DNA of 64,000 nt from an uncultured Gammaproteobacteria bacterium. GTDB lineage: Bacteria; Pseudomonadota; Gammaproteobacteria; Arenicellales; JAANXG01. Under the pieces are notes generated by a model that saw nothing but the letters and a program-made list of their open reading frames with translations, had not been told where the DNA came from and did no database searches. A program made the translations under genes and the position numbers. Where the stretch lies: NCBI GenBank assembly GCA_947258975.1, contig CAMYKK010000014.1, positions 1 through 64,000 on the forward strand, written 5' to 3'. This document shows, in pieces, positions 32,649-42,170 of the stretch; within the stretch, counting starts at the first letter, position 1, and every line of letters begins with the position of its first letter.

Positions 32649-34094
32649 ATGCTCTTGATTAGAAATGTGATCGGCCGCGCGAAACACTCGCCATTATTCG
32701 CTCGCTGGTGTAGTTACGGCGCCCGCGCGACGAGCTTCTTGGCGATACTCCCGTTCTTACTGCTCTATTTGAACGCCGCAGAACTTGCACTTTGGTTCCT
32801 CTTCTTGACCATCGCGGGCTTACAGTTAGTGATCGATAGCGGGTTGAGCGCGACGTTTATGAGAGCCATATCTTATGCAATGGGTGGTGCTAAGGAAATC
32901 GGTGATCTGCGCGACCCAGACAAGACAGTGGGCGGGGGCCAGCCAAATTTGGACCTTGTGAGCAGAATCGTCGCCACGATGGGCAAAGTGTATATATGGT
33001 TGGCTTTAGGCTGGATAGCGATATTACTAGCAGTTGGCACGGTGGCAGTATCGGGCCTGGTGAGCCAACTCGAGAATCCCGGTGAAGGATGGCTAGCGTG
33101 GGGTGTATTAATCATTACCTCAGCGTTTCGCCTGTATGGATTTCGGTTCGTCGCGTATTTAATGGGCGTTAATGAGGTTGCAGTTCTGCGACGGTGGGAA
33201 GCCATGGTGTGGCTGATCATAATTCCTCTTGCTGTCGCAGGACTGATGTTGGGTGGTGGATTGCTTGCAGTGGTGTTGGCGACTCAGATAGCTGCGGTGC
33301 TGGGAGTGTTGATTAATAGGCATCTTACTCAGACAGTGCAGGCCCACCTGTATGGCAGGCTGGTGAAGTATGGCTTTCAGCAACAGCTGTTTAGTGCGCT
33401 GTGGAGCCGCGCATGGCGTAGTGCCGTTGGTGTCTTTATGACTACTGGTCTTGTGCAGTTGACTGGCGTTTTTTATGCGCAAATTGGCGCCGTCCAGAGT
33501 GTGGGGGCTTATCTGCTGGCCTTGAATTTGATTCGATTTCTTATGCAATTCAGCCAAGCGCCGTTCTATAGCAAGCTCCCCTTGCTTGCCAGGCTGCGAT
33601 CCGAGGGAAAACTTGCGCAACAGCAGGTGCTCGCCGAGCGTGGTATGCGGTGGTCCTTCTGGTGCCTAGCTGCGGGGATTGTCGGGGTTAGTTTCGTTGG
33701 TGAACCAGTTGCAGAGTATTATCGGTCGCAGGTTGGTTTTGTAAGCATTGAGTTATGGATGCTTATGGGATTCGCGGCATTTCTTGAGCGTTACGGCGCA
33801 ATGCATCTTCAATTGTACAGCACGACGAATCACATAGTGTGGCATATTGCCAATGGAATTACAGGCGTAGTGTATTTGATCAGTGTGATGCTGCTGTTCG
33901 AAGGGTTGGGCGTCTACGCATTTCCCATTGCTCAAATATTGAGTTATTTGGCGTTCTATGACTGGTATGCCGCTCGTATGTCATACAATGCGTTCAGAAT
34001 CCCGATCTTACGTTATGAAATGAAGACCAGCATAATTCCATTTGCGGTGCTCTGTATTGCTGCCGCCGTCATCGCCATAATGCCTAACACATGA
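32649..34094 (+). CDS. Polysaccharide flippase-like membrane protein (first copy)
   Basis: 481 residues from the ATG at 32649 (a TTG at 32628 is possible), with about 12 hydrophobic segments and short polar loops, as in the MATE/Wzx superfamily. The first helix pair is preceded by a basic stretch, and the loop at about 80-105 is polar and glycine-rich. No single motif proves Wzx, but size, topology and context (methyltransferase before, polymerase-like gene after) support translocation of lipid-linked repeats across the inner membrane. A second flippase-like gene is at 52227. Confidence 0.65.
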   Translation: MLLIRNVIGRAKHSPLFARWCSYGARATSFLAILPFLLLYLNAAELALWFLFLTIAGLQLVIDSGLSATFMRAISYAMGGAKEIGDLRDPDKTVGGGQPNLDLVSRIVATMGKVYIWLALGWIAILLAVGTVAVSGLVSQLENPGEGWLAWGVLIITSAFRLYGFRFVAYLMGVNEVAVLRRWEAMVWLIIIPLAVAGLMLGGGLLAVVLATQIAAVLGVLINRHLTQTVQAHLYGRLVKYGFQQQLFSALWSRAWRSAVGVFMTTGLVQLTGVFYAQIGAVQSVGAYLLALNLIRFLMQFSQAPFYSKLPLLARLRSEGKLAQQQVLAERGMRWSFWCLAAGIVGVSFVGEPVAEYYRSQVGFVSIELWMLMGFAAFLERYGAMHLQLYSTTNHIVWHIANGITGVVYLISVMLLFEGLGVYAFPIAQILSYLAFYDWYAARMSYNAFRIPILRYEMKTSIIPFAVLCIAAAVIAIMPNT

Positions 34095-34357
34095 GGCATA
34101 CACCCTACTACTGTGTGCTTCTGACGGATTGGTGAAAATAGGGCAAAGGCACTCGGTAAGCATGCGGGTGGTACGCCTAAGGTGCAAAAATGCAGTACGA
34201 CGCTCGGGTAGGGCTAGTCGTTGACGTGCCCACCTGGATATGATGTAGCGGGCTAAAAGGTATTGGTACGGGAGAGTCGGTCCTTGTGGAAGGGCCAGAG
34301 TTCAGTATGGGGTAACTGTTGCCGATCGCTAATTTTGCGTTACGGCGGAGAAAGATC

Positions 34358-35776
34358 GTGACCAAGAGATTTCCAACGCTCGAATTTTGGGTTCTTGTGT
34401 TCTTACTGATTCTGCAGCGAAGTCCGTTCCTGGTGCAAGACGATACGCTCCGGATGGGGCTTACGAGTGTTGGATTAGGGATTATCTGGTTTGTTATTGC
34501 TAAAAACCTGGTATTGCTTTTTGGCCGTGACATGAACTTGGTGTTGTCGGTTAAGCGATATCTTTTTTGGCCGTACGTGGCGTTTGCATTGCTGCTTTAT
34601 TTTGCGCTACTGCGAGGTTATGCCGTGGATTCCGTGTCTAAAGAATTTCTTGCCAGGCATCTCGTATGGTGGACAACTGTATTCTGTTTTGCCGCAGCGT
34701 TATTTTTGGTGCCAAGATCGTTAGCTACACTAGTTAGACTGCGTCGGGGAATTTACTGGGGTGTGGGGCTCTATGTCACTTTTAATGTTGTCCTACATTT
34801 CTTCGGTATTGAGTCCGTACGAGAAATTACGGTTTGGGGATCATTCGGGAAGGCGACGATCCTTTCATCATTAGGTTTAGATTCTTCTCGAGTCGTTTTC
34901 GCCACAGGGACAGGCCCCGGTCCTTTTGGGGTCGTGTCTGCGTTGGGGTTTATTGCGGGAAGCCTCATCGCTTCAGATAAAAGTGTAAAGCGTACTTCAA
35001 GATGGCTTGCCGCAGGGATCTGTCTTATTAGTTTATACGCGTTACTCCTCTCTGACTCGAGAGCAGCGGTGTTTTGGTTGCTGGTGACCTATCTGATTAT
35101 GTGGCTTGCTATAGGCAAGCTAGATCGGTTTGTAGTTTATCTACCACCGGCAACTATCGCTCTTCCGACGATTATACTTAGTATTGCGTTTTTCGTCGCT
35201 AATACGCAGATAGGAGATGAACTGGGGAGACAAGCAGGTGCAAATAATGTGGAAAGTTTATCAAACAGAAATATTGTATGGGAGACCACTTTAAATGAAT
35301 TGCGGGATTTCGAACCCATACATTTGATCGGATTTGGTGTGCAGGGGCAAGTAGCTTCTGGTGTCGGTACCCAGTATTCAAAGATATTTTCCGCGAACTA
35401 CGCGCATAACATAGACAAAAAGACGGCCCACAACTATATACTTCAGTACATTTTGGATATGGGATATGTAGGCTTGCTGACGTTCTTTCTATTAACGAGT
35501 CGAGCAATAAAGACCCTAATTAGCGCGGAGTTCGAAAAGCATGGCAAAATTCATCTTTATTGCTTGAGTTTTATTTTGCTAGCAGGCTCTACGGGAGTTG
35601 CGCCGACAATATATGTCAACGAGATATTCACGGTGTTAATCTTGTTAATCGCTTCGCTGGTACGCCGGCCCTATACGACTTATTCGAGTGAACCACGCGT
35701 GGGGGTTAACGTGGGCGTAACACGCATGTCTGCTGGTTGGAGCGCTGCTGCTAAACGGAGCAGTAACTCGCGTTAG
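34358..35776 (+). CDS. O-antigen polymerase/ligase-like membrane protein (second copy)
   Basis: 472 residues from the GTG at 34358, which has GGAG 7 nt upstream; a TTG at 34319 is the alternative. About 11 membrane segments surround a large periplasmic loop (about 295-360) that ends in Lys-Thr-Ala-His-Asn-Tyr-Ile-Leu-Gln-Tyr, the His-Asn pattern of the Wzy_C/O-antigen ligase family. A second marker is Ser-Asp-Ser-Arg-Ala-Ala near 237. It is distinct in sequence from the proteins at 20227 and 47740. Probably the polymerase paired with the flippase upstream. Confidence 0.75.
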   Translation: MTKRFPTLEFWVLVFLLILQRSPFLVQDDTLRMGLTSVGLGIIWFVIAKNLVLLFGRDMNLVLSVKRYLFWPYVAFALLLYFALLRGYAVDSVSKEFLARHLVWWTTVFCFAAALFLVPRSLATLVRLRRGIYWGVGLYVTFNVVLHFFGIESVREITVWGSFGKATILSSLGLDSSRVVFATGTGPGPFGVVSALGFIAGSLIASDKSVKRTSRWLAAGICLISLYALLLSDSRAAVFWLLVTYLIMWLAIGKLDRFVVYLPPATIALPTIILSIAFFVANTQIGDELGRQAGANNVESLSNRNIVWETTLNELRDFEPIHLIGFGVQGQVASGVGTQYSKIFSANYAHNIDKKTAHNYILQYILDMGYVGLLTFFLLTSRAIKTLISAEFEKHGKIHLYCLSFILLAGSTGVAPTIYVNEIFTVLILLIASLVRRPYTTYSSEPRVGVNVGVTRMSAGWSAAAKRSSNSR

Positions 35777-35856
35777 AGCCATTCAGCTTGCTACGCTTTG
35801 GAGCCTTGCCGACGTAGCAGTTTTTAGGTCGAGTAATGTTATTGTGAATACATGAC

Positions 35857-36645
35857 ATGTCTGGTCGCTTCTTGAAGTCGTTGGTGCGGTATACGAAGCC
35901 CGTACGGTACGAAATTGATAGAATAACATTCATGATATCGGCCGATCAGCAGGCCGTGGCAGCCTTGCGGGGTATTTGCGTTGGGCGTCCAATGCTGGTC
36001 GTGGGAAACGGCCCAAGTCTTAATAAGACTCCCCTTGACGAGTTTGCAGGCGTTACTGCGATCGGTATGAATAAGATCGACTTGTTGTTTGATCGTGTTA
36101 AGTGGCGCCCGGATCTTATCGTTTGCATGAATAACCTCGTAATACGTCAACACTGGAAAACTTTTATGGCGAGTGAAATACCGGTTTTCCTGAGCTGGAA
36201 GGGAAGGTGGATGATCAGCCGTGAGCATAGATCGGCGGTCAACTACTATCTCACGAGGCCGTCTCCGGAATTTTCTCGAGATATCACTTCCGGTATTGGG
36301 GCGGCCGGTACGGTGACCTACGCAGCGCTTCAGTTTGCGTATTATATGGGAGCTGATCCGGTGATACTGGTGGGTGTCGACCATTCGTTTGCATTTGAAG
36401 GTGAGCCAGCCAGCATTGCGAAGCGCAAAGGACAGGATGTTAATCACTTTGATCCAAATTATTTCAAGGAAGGGCAATGGTGGGGGCTTCCAAACTTGGA
36501 ACTCAGTGAGTTAGGCTACCAAAATGCGAAGGCGGCGTTTGAGGCGGATGGGCGGCGCGTACTAGATGCAACAATTGGGGGGCAGTTGACGATTTTTAGT
36601 AAGATTTCAATCGAGCAGGCGCTCCGAGAATGCAAGATCGATTGA
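35857..36645 (+). CDS. DUF115 (MptE-like) family protein
   Basis: 262 residues. The core begins Met-Leu-Val-Val-Gly-Asn-Gly-Pro-Ser-Leu-Asn at about 46, the nucleotide-binding-like motif of DUF115. It continues with Thr-Ala-Ile-Gly-Met-Asn-Lys-Ile and Gly-Ala-Asp-Pro-Val-Ile-Leu-Val-Gly-Val-Asp-His-Ser-Phe near 165. Relatives include archaeal 6-hydroxymethylpterin diphosphokinase and the flagellin-glycosylation protein Maf. In polysaccharide loci the family is thought to act in nonulosonate or sugar transfer; the exact reaction is unknown. A cytidylyltransferase of the nonulosonate type lies in the same locus (44185). Confidence 0.75.
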   Translation: MSGRFLKSLVRYTKPVRYEIDRITFMISADQQAVAALRGICVGRPMLVVGNGPSLNKTPLDEFAGVTAIGMNKIDLLFDRVKWRPDLIVCMNNLVIRQHWKTFMASEIPVFLSWKGRWMISREHRSAVNYYLTRPSPEFSRDITSGIGAAGTVTYAALQFAYYMGADPVILVGVDHSFAFEGEPASIAKRKGQDVNHFDPNYFKEGQWWGLPNLELSELGYQNAKAAFEADGRRVLDATIGGQLTIFSKISIEQALRECKID

Positions 36646-36771
36646 AAGCGCGGCCTTGTCGATTGACTGGACCGTGCCCTGGTTGGTAATGCGCCACATT
36701 GGGAATTGAGAGACTCCTTCCGGTTGGGTACTCTGTCACCCGCCAATCCTTACCAGCGTTGGAGGGATAAG

Positions 36772-37593
36772 TTGTACGTGACCACGTTAAAGCTAAGAAT
36801 CCGGAAATTGACTCCGAGGCCGTTAAGGAAGCTAATTAAACGGTTGATTCGGGGGAATCAATTTGACGAGGTCGCGATCGTTCACCAGGTGATTACATCG
36901 AGGAACTGTCGATACGCAAACACAGGCGTCATGATCGATGTTGGGGCGCATTTTGGTACCACAGCAGAGACCTTTCTTCGATCGGGATGGAATGTCTACG
37001 CTTTCGAGCCCGATGCGGACAATCGAGAAATACTGGAGGGCGTTCAGGCACGCTACAGTAAGCTGCGGATCGACGCTCGTGCGGTGTCGGATACCGATGG
37101 ACAAGAAATGCCCTTTTATAGGAGTGATGTATCCACGGGAATTAGTGGATTGTCAGCTTTCCATGAAACGCATACGCAAGCAGGAATGGTAACCACTGTC
37201 AGCTTGGCGCACTTCTGCGAAGAAAATAAAATTGAAAATGTTGATTTTCTCAAGATCGACGTGGAGGGTTTCGATCTGTTCGTTCTGCAAGGTTTCGATT
37301 GGGAATCAATCACGCCGTCTGTCATCGTATGCGAGTTCGAGGATAGAAAAACACGACCTTTAGGTTACACTTTTACTGACCTCGCGGGTTTCCTGGCGAA
37401 CAAGGGGTACGAGATCGCCGTATCCGAATGGCAGCCAATCGTGGAATATGGTCAACGACATAAATGGAACAGGTTGTTTTCGTACCCTGGAGATTTAGAG
37501 AATAAGGACGGTTGGGGTAATTTAATTGCATTTCAAAGCCCCCAATGCTTTAGGCAATTCACGCATCTAGCTAGCCGTTACGCGCCGAAATAA
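36772..37593 (+). CDS. FkbM-family methyltransferase (first copy)
   Basis: 273 residues from the TTG at 36772, preceded by GGAGGG at 6-nt spacing; a GTG at 36778 and a TTG at 36706 are alternatives. Motif I is Val-Met-Ile-Asp-Val-Gly-Ala-His-Phe-Gly near 54, then Val-Tyr-Ala-Phe-Glu-Pro-Asp, and the FkbM hallmark Val-Asp-Phe-Leu-Lys-Ile-Asp-Val-Glu-Gly-Phe-Asp near 160. FkbM enzymes O-methylate sugars or polyketides using SAM. The basic N-terminal 35 residues are outside the domain. A second FkbM gene lies 1.3 kb downstream. Confidence 0.8.
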   Translation: MYVTTLKLRIRKLTPRPLRKLIKRLIRGNQFDEVAIVHQVITSRNCRYANTGVMIDVGAHFGTTAETFLRSGWNVYAFEPDADNREILEGVQARYSKLRIDARAVSDTDGQEMPFYRSDVSTGISGLSAFHETHTQAGMVTTVSLAHFCEENKIENVDFLKIDVEGFDLFVLQGFDWESITPSVIVCEFEDRKTRPLGYTFTDLAGFLANKGYEIAVSEWQPIVEYGQRHKWNRLFSYPGDLENKDGWGNLIAFQSPQCFRQFTHLASRYAPK

Positions 37594-37846
37594 ACTTAGG
37601 TCGAAAGCCAAAATATTGGATTTATACTGCCATCGAACTTCTTCATCGTCGATGGCGGTTGAGCCGGCTCGGTTGACCAAGTGCCAAGTCAACGATCACG
37701 AGGTGAATACAATCGGAGTTCAGTGGACGCGCGCGAGGGAACAGTTCGATGCATGGCTTGATAAAAATATTTTCAGTATCGGTTTTCAACCACAAACGAA
37801 GCAAGAGTCCAGCGAGGCAAAGGCAAATTAACATCGGACAGCTGTT

Positions 37847-38803
37847 GTGGCTGTTGCGGAAGCCCGAATGATAATGGAGGAAATTCAACAGTTTGATCCC
37901 GAGAGCTACGGCGAAGAAGTAGGGAACGTTGTGGTGATTGTCGGTGCGCCCCGCTCGGGGACTACACTACTTGGCAAGACCCTTGCCCAGTTTAGTTCAG
38001 TTTTCTATCTAGACGAGGCCACAGCTTTGTGGCGGGTAGGAAATGCGAGCCTTCGAACCGATGTTTTAGACGAGTCGCATGCGAGCCCGTTTGTCGTATC
38101 GCACATTAGGCAGGCTCTGTGCTCGAAGGTGGCGGCGGCTGGAAAAACAATCTTGTTGGAAAAGACACCCGCTAATTCACTGCGACCAAGGTATTTGAAA
38201 CAAGTCTTGCCAAGCGCGAAATATATTCACATAGTTAGAGATGGCAGAGAAGTGATACCTTCGGCTAGAAAAAAGTGGTTACATGAAATCGATAATAACA
38301 GACACCTCTATGGTAAAAAAAGTCATAAATTAAGGCACCTAAGAATCCAATTTCGAAAGGCTCGAGATATACCGAGACATGAGCTGCGCTACTACATGCG
38401 CGACATGCTTGAAAGCGCGCTCTTTTTTTCGGGTCTTAGAACGCGAAAAATTTGGGGTCCGAGATTTCTTGGGATTGAGCAAGCCGTAGAGGAATATGAA
38501 CCTATTGAAGTATGTGCGATGCAATGGCAGTCCTGTGTCCAATCGATTATTAGGAATAAGCGCTATCTTGGCGAACAGAGCGTACTGGAATTGAGATATG
38601 AGGATCTGTGCCGCGATCCTGAAAGAGTCATTGGGCGCGTTGTTGATTTCTTGGATTGGAGTTGGACAGCAGATCTTGAAGCCGCGACGGCCAGAATAAG
38701 AAGTAACTCAAATAGTAATTGGGTAACAGAATTGACCGAAGACGAGAGGGCACGCGTCATTGATATTATTGCTGCGACACTAACGGAGTTGGGATACCAC
38801 TAG
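37847..38803 (+). CDS. Sulfotransferase family protein
   Basis: 318 residues. The 5'-phosphosulfate loop is Ile-Val-Gly-Ala-Pro-Arg-Ser-Gly-Thr-Thr-Leu-Leu at about 30-41. The 3'-phosphate-binding motif is His-Ile-Val-Arg-Asp-Gly-Arg-Glu-Val near 128, and Tyr-Glu-Asp-Leu-Cys-Arg-Asp-Pro lies near 245. These are the PAPS-binding elements of Sulfotransfer_3 proteins. It likely adds sulfate to a sugar of the polymer. No PAPS synthesis genes are in the window. An ATG at 37868 (Met 8) could be the real start. It is flanked by two FkbM methyltransferase genes. Confidence 0.85.
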   Translation: MAVAEARMIMEEIQQFDPESYGEEVGNVVVIVGAPRSGTTLLGKTLAQFSSVFYLDEATALWRVGNASLRTDVLDESHASPFVVSHIRQALCSKVAAAGKTILLEKTPANSLRPRYLKQVLPSAKYIHIVRDGREVIPSARKKWLHEIDNNRHLYGKKSHKLRHLRIQFRKARDIPRHELRYYMRDMLESALFFSGLRTRKIWGPRFLGIEQAVEEYEPIEVCAMQWQSCVQSIIRNKRYLGEQSVLELRYEDLCRDPERVIGRVVDFLDWSWTADLEAATARIRSNSNSNWVTELTEDERARVIDIIAATLTELGYH

Positions 38804-38850
38804 ACGACATCGTGATGAAGCGACTATCAAGTTGGTACTAGGATTCTTCG

Positions 38851-39582
38851 GTGAATGCCGCGTTCGTAAAGTTGAGGAAACTGGCGAATGCCGTCACGCA
38901 TCCGCTTGCATTCAAAGCGCTCATTCACGGTACGGCACCGGCAATTGAACACAAGAAATTGTTGCGGTCCCTGAACATCAATACAGTGATCGATATTGGT
39001 GCCAATAAAGGGCAGTTCACGCTGGTAGCTATGGAAGTGTTTTCGGATGTTAAGGTGATTGCGTTTGAGCCGCTACGCGGACCGTCTGCGACATTTAGAA
39101 GGATATTCAAGGATGAGAAGAACGTCGCGCTCTATCAATGTGCAATTGGCCCCGAGAGCGCGCATGCAACAATGAATATTTCGGCGTCGGACGACTCGTC
39201 GTCGCTACTCGAAATAACCGACAAACAGACCGCGATGTTTCCTAATACTGAAAAGGTGGGTACGGAGGACATACGGATCGCGCCGCTTTCAGAAATCGTC
39301 TCGACGGCGGATCTTCGTGCTCCCTTATTACTCAAGATTGATGTGCAAGGCTATGAGCTGGAGGTTCTCAAAGGATGTGTTGAATTGCTCAAAGTCGTAG
39401 AGTTCGTGCTTATAGAGTGCTCTTTCATAGAGCTGTATGGCGGTCAACCGCTAGCCGATGACGTGATTCGGCAACTACAGGCATATGATATAAACCTGGC
39501 GGGAATTTATAACTTAACATATAGCCGTGAAGGCCTCTGCGTACAGGGCGATTTCTTCTTTTGCAGAGGTGCATCGCGCTGA
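38851..39582 (+). CDS. FkbM-family methyltransferase (second copy)
   Basis: 243 residues from a GTG at 38851. Motif I reads Val-Ile-Asp-Ile-Gly-Ala-Asn-Lys-Gly-Gln near 46, followed by Val-Ile-Ala-Phe-Glu-Pro-Leu. The FkbM block Leu-Leu-Leu-Lys-Ile-Asp-Val-Gln-Gly-Tyr-Glu-Leu lies near 158, and Glu-Cys-Ser-Phe near 190. Gln in place of the usual Glu before Gly-Tyr is common in the family. It shares fold but little sequence with the gene at 36772, so it is not a recent duplicate. Probably an O-methyltransferase of the polysaccharide. Confidence 0.8.
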   Translation: MNAAFVKLRKLANAVTHPLAFKALIHGTAPAIEHKKLLRSLNINTVIDIGANKGQFTLVAMEVFSDVKVIAFEPLRGPSATFRRIFKDEKNVALYQCAIGPESAHATMNISASDDSSSLLEITDKQTAMFPNTEKVGTEDIRIAPLSEIVSTADLRAPLLLKIDVQGYELEVLKGCVELLKVVEFVLIECSFIELYGGQPLADDVIRQLQAYDINLAGIYNLTYSREGLCVQGDFFFCRGASR

Positions 39583-39649
39583 CCGCTGCATAGGTATTTC
39601 GTAGATGGCCGGTATAACAGGGACAGTGCTGATTTCAGTCGGACATGCT

Positions 39650-39850
39650 TCACACGGCGTGCTCGATACGTGTGAACAACAGCGATCCGATCTTTTCAAC
39701 GAGGTGCCGGGCCTCCAGTCCACGGTAGAGCATAGGTCCAACCGCATGGATTCGTGGGATTACTGCGCCGAGTGTCAGTGTTCTTAATTTCCACGTTCGA
39801 TGGCGAGGCCCGCGCGCGAAGGTCATTACGATTACGCTAAATGTCATCAA
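39650..39850 (-). CDS. Short uncharacterised ORF after the exported protein gene
   Basis: 66 codons from the ATG at 39850, overlapping the 3' end of the upstream gene (39837) by 14 nt on the same strand. The sequence has hydrophobic patches and ends Leu-Leu-Phe-Thr-Arg-Ile-Glu-His-Ala-Val. No family is recognised. The coupling-like overlap is the only support; it may be a truncated gene or chance. Confidence 0.25.
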   Translation of the reverse strand: MMTFSVIVMTFARGPRHRTWKLRTLTLGAVIPRIHAVGPMLYRGLEARHLVEKIGSLLFTRIEHAV

Positions 39851-41783
39851 ACTCGAGATGCAGAATTCCCCATTCTGAAATAGAAGGCACCCGGAACAGT
39901 AACTTTCCGCTATCGTCGCTCCAACTAACCTCTGTGGGTGGCGCGTCGGGTGTATACCAAAACGCTGCTCTAACTTGTGCCCCGAGACGGGCGATTCTGT
40001 TTAGTTTTATGGATGCCTGCTGTGGTTTGTATGTTCCAAATACAACTCCCCTGGTATTGAGTCTCGTTAGGTGTATGCTCATTGAAGGCCTAATTCGATC
40101 AGTACGAATGCGAATAGAAGCGAATAGATCCTGCTCCTTGTGAATCATAACTGGTGCGAGCGCAGAGAGCTGTTGTGAAGTCAAGTTTTGTGGGCCAAAT
40201 ACGGGAGTTTGGGAATCTGCCAAACTTCGCTGCGAGTTGGCGCTGAGTTCCGTAAGCGCGCCGGTGAGCGCGATTGCGCGGAAGCGATTCAGCCGATCGA
40301 CGTCGAGGGTGTGTTCGCCAAGCTGGCCACCGCTCAACAGTAATGCGAACGGAATGTGATGCCGGACTAATCTGGTGATCACGCGAATAGTCTCGTCATG
40401 GTTGTATCTGTTAGTCGGAATTACGACTCCGACTATCGGTCCGGTGTCGTAGTGATCGAACAACTGGGGGTATTTTCTTACGAACGCATAGAGGTCTGCA
40501 TAGTCCTCAGGGCGACCGAAGTAACGTGACTTTTTGCTTCCCATGAATACATCCCAAGGAACAAGAGGGCTGGCGCCCAGGGCGTAGTAGCGCGCGATAC
40601 GTAAGCGAGTCTGCGCAACCGAACTAGGGAACATCGACACGACGTAAGGCCGGCCAAGTGCGCGAGCCGTAGCCACCCTAAGGGCATCGGTAGCGATGTC
40701 GGCACTAGGGGCTTCACCGATTATGTAATCAACGAAGTCGATCAGGAATAGATGCGTTGGTATCGGGCGTAAGTCATGAATATTGATGGACATCGGGACT
40801 CTGCGAGCGCGATAGTTGTCGAGCAAACGTCGAAGCTTTTTATAGAAGGGGCGCACAGTTTCTCTAAGATAAGCAGACCAGAACGGCGTTGTGTCTAGCC
40901 GGGTAAGTCTCTGAATATATTCGGAATTAGTCTTGATTCCTAAGCTATTTTTCAAATAGCGGCGATAATCAAATTCAATACCCGTACGAAGCCCGAGCTT
41001 GCGCACGAGCGCTCCGGGTGCGTGCTGTTGTAGGTACGAACCGAAGCCTCTGAGTGTGGCTTCGTGAAAGTCGCCCCCCCAAGGGACCGTGGCTGCCTGA
41101 AAGCGTGCGCCATCAATATGCAGCGAGTCAGAGCCTGCGTCGAGAATGTGTCTAACGCGAGTGAGTAGAGCATCTTGGCTCTCGGGATCGGTCGTTGTTA
41201 TCCACGGTGTATCCCAAGCTTTCATCCATGGCGCCGTGATTGGGTGACCGTCAAGATCGAGCGCGGTGCCACGAGCCTTGGAAAGGGCTAGTGTCGAGTT
41301 AATCGTCCCGCCAAATATTGCGCCACTCGACTGAACTTCTCTAATGAAACTGGCATCCGTGCTGTAGACCCATTCACAACGGGTGGCATGAAAAGCCTTT
41401 AATGTGTCAATTGAGTCGCGCCTTTTCCAACGCGTGGAGAAAATCACGTCCGATTGCTTTGGGCCGCGAATTCCTAAAGGTGGCAGCCCAGACTGGCCAT
41501 CGGTCAGGCGCCAAGCCGATGCGTCAGACGTCGGTGCATTGGATTGTTGAATGAAGACATCGGCCGTCCGTGACAAGGCTGCGGGGGGCTCACCAACTGC
41601 AGCACCGTGCGTAAGGTGGTGTGCCGTATATACAAGTACCCAGAGCAGGCACTTTAGTACGTGGATTGGTAACACCACACAGCGCACGCGAGAGCGAGAG
41701 TTGATCAAGCGCGGGTGAATGTTGGATTTGCCGTCAAACTGATTAGGGAATCGGTTGAGCGGATCGTATTTCGCATCGATCAT
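39837..41783 (-). CDS. Exported or membrane-anchored protein, possible glycoside-hydrolase-like barrel
   Basis: 648 residues. A basic N-terminus of about 33 residues is followed by one hydrophobic segment (about 34-55), a type II anchor or late signal. The middle (about 110-460) alternates beta and helix in a way that suggests a TIM barrel, with acidic residues at strand ends such as Ser-Leu-His-Ile-Asp-Gly-Ala-Arg and Leu-Ile-Asp-Phe-Val-Asp-Tyr-Ile-Ile-Gly-Glu. The last 90 residues look like a beta-sandwich. The family is not recognised with certainty; a periplasmic glycan-cleaving enzyme is an inference from fold and setting. Confidence 0.5.
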   Translation of the reverse strand: MIDAKYDPLNRFPNQFDGKSNIHPRLINSRSRVRCVVLPIHVLKCLLWVLVYTAHHLTHGAAVGEPPAALSRTADVFIQQSNAPTSDASAWRLTDGQSGLPPLGIRGPKQSDVIFSTRWKRRDSIDTLKAFHATRCEWVYSTDASFIREVQSSGAIFGGTINSTLALSKARGTALDLDGHPITAPWMKAWDTPWITTTDPESQDALLTRVRHILDAGSDSLHIDGARFQAATVPWGGDFHEATLRGFGSYLQQHAPGALVRKLGLRTGIEFDYRRYLKNSLGIKTNSEYIQRLTRLDTTPFWSAYLRETVRPFYKKLRRLLDNYRARRVPMSINIHDLRPIPTHLFLIDFVDYIIGEAPSADIATDALRVATARALGRPYVVSMFPSSVAQTRLRIARYYALGASPLVPWDVFMGSKKSRYFGRPEDYADLYAFVRKYPQLFDHYDTGPIVGVVIPTNRYNHDETIRVITRLVRHHIPFALLLSGGQLGEHTLDVDRLNRFRAIALTGALTELSANSQRSLADSQTPVFGPQNLTSQQLSALAPVMIHKEQDLFASIRIRTDRIRPSMSIHLTRLNTRGVVFGTYKPQQASIKLNRIARLGAQVRAAFWYTPDAPPTEVSWSDDSGKLLFRVPSISEWGILHLEFDDI

Positions 41784-42170
41784 ACGGATATGTTGATACT
41801 ACACCCCACCACAGGTCTAGAAACCCACGATGCTATTTTGAGCGTGCCAAATGTCCATTATCCTATCCCATGCCACTGAGCATAGGAAACTCCCGACCTA
41901 AGGGCAAGCGACGCGGTTTGATACATCTTCACCACACCTCAAGATTCTGGTTTGGCAGAAAGATGTTGGAGTGCGTCAGACCTGTATGCAACGTTGAGCA
42001 AGCAATTCTAATAACAGATAACAGAGCCGGGACCGCACTATGGCCAGTTGGCGGTGGTGCCGCGGGAATCCGATAGAGGTTTACGATTTGCGCCACCAGT
42101 GTCACACGAACCTGTAACGAGGGTCGCTTCGCAGGTTACGATTACGCAGGCTTTAGCGCGTGCGGGGTCG
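41784..42170. other. Intergenic stretch, nothing recognised
   Basis: 387 bp between the exported protein gene and the end of the SMP-30 gene. No supported frame, repeat or hairpin. Confidence 0.4.
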
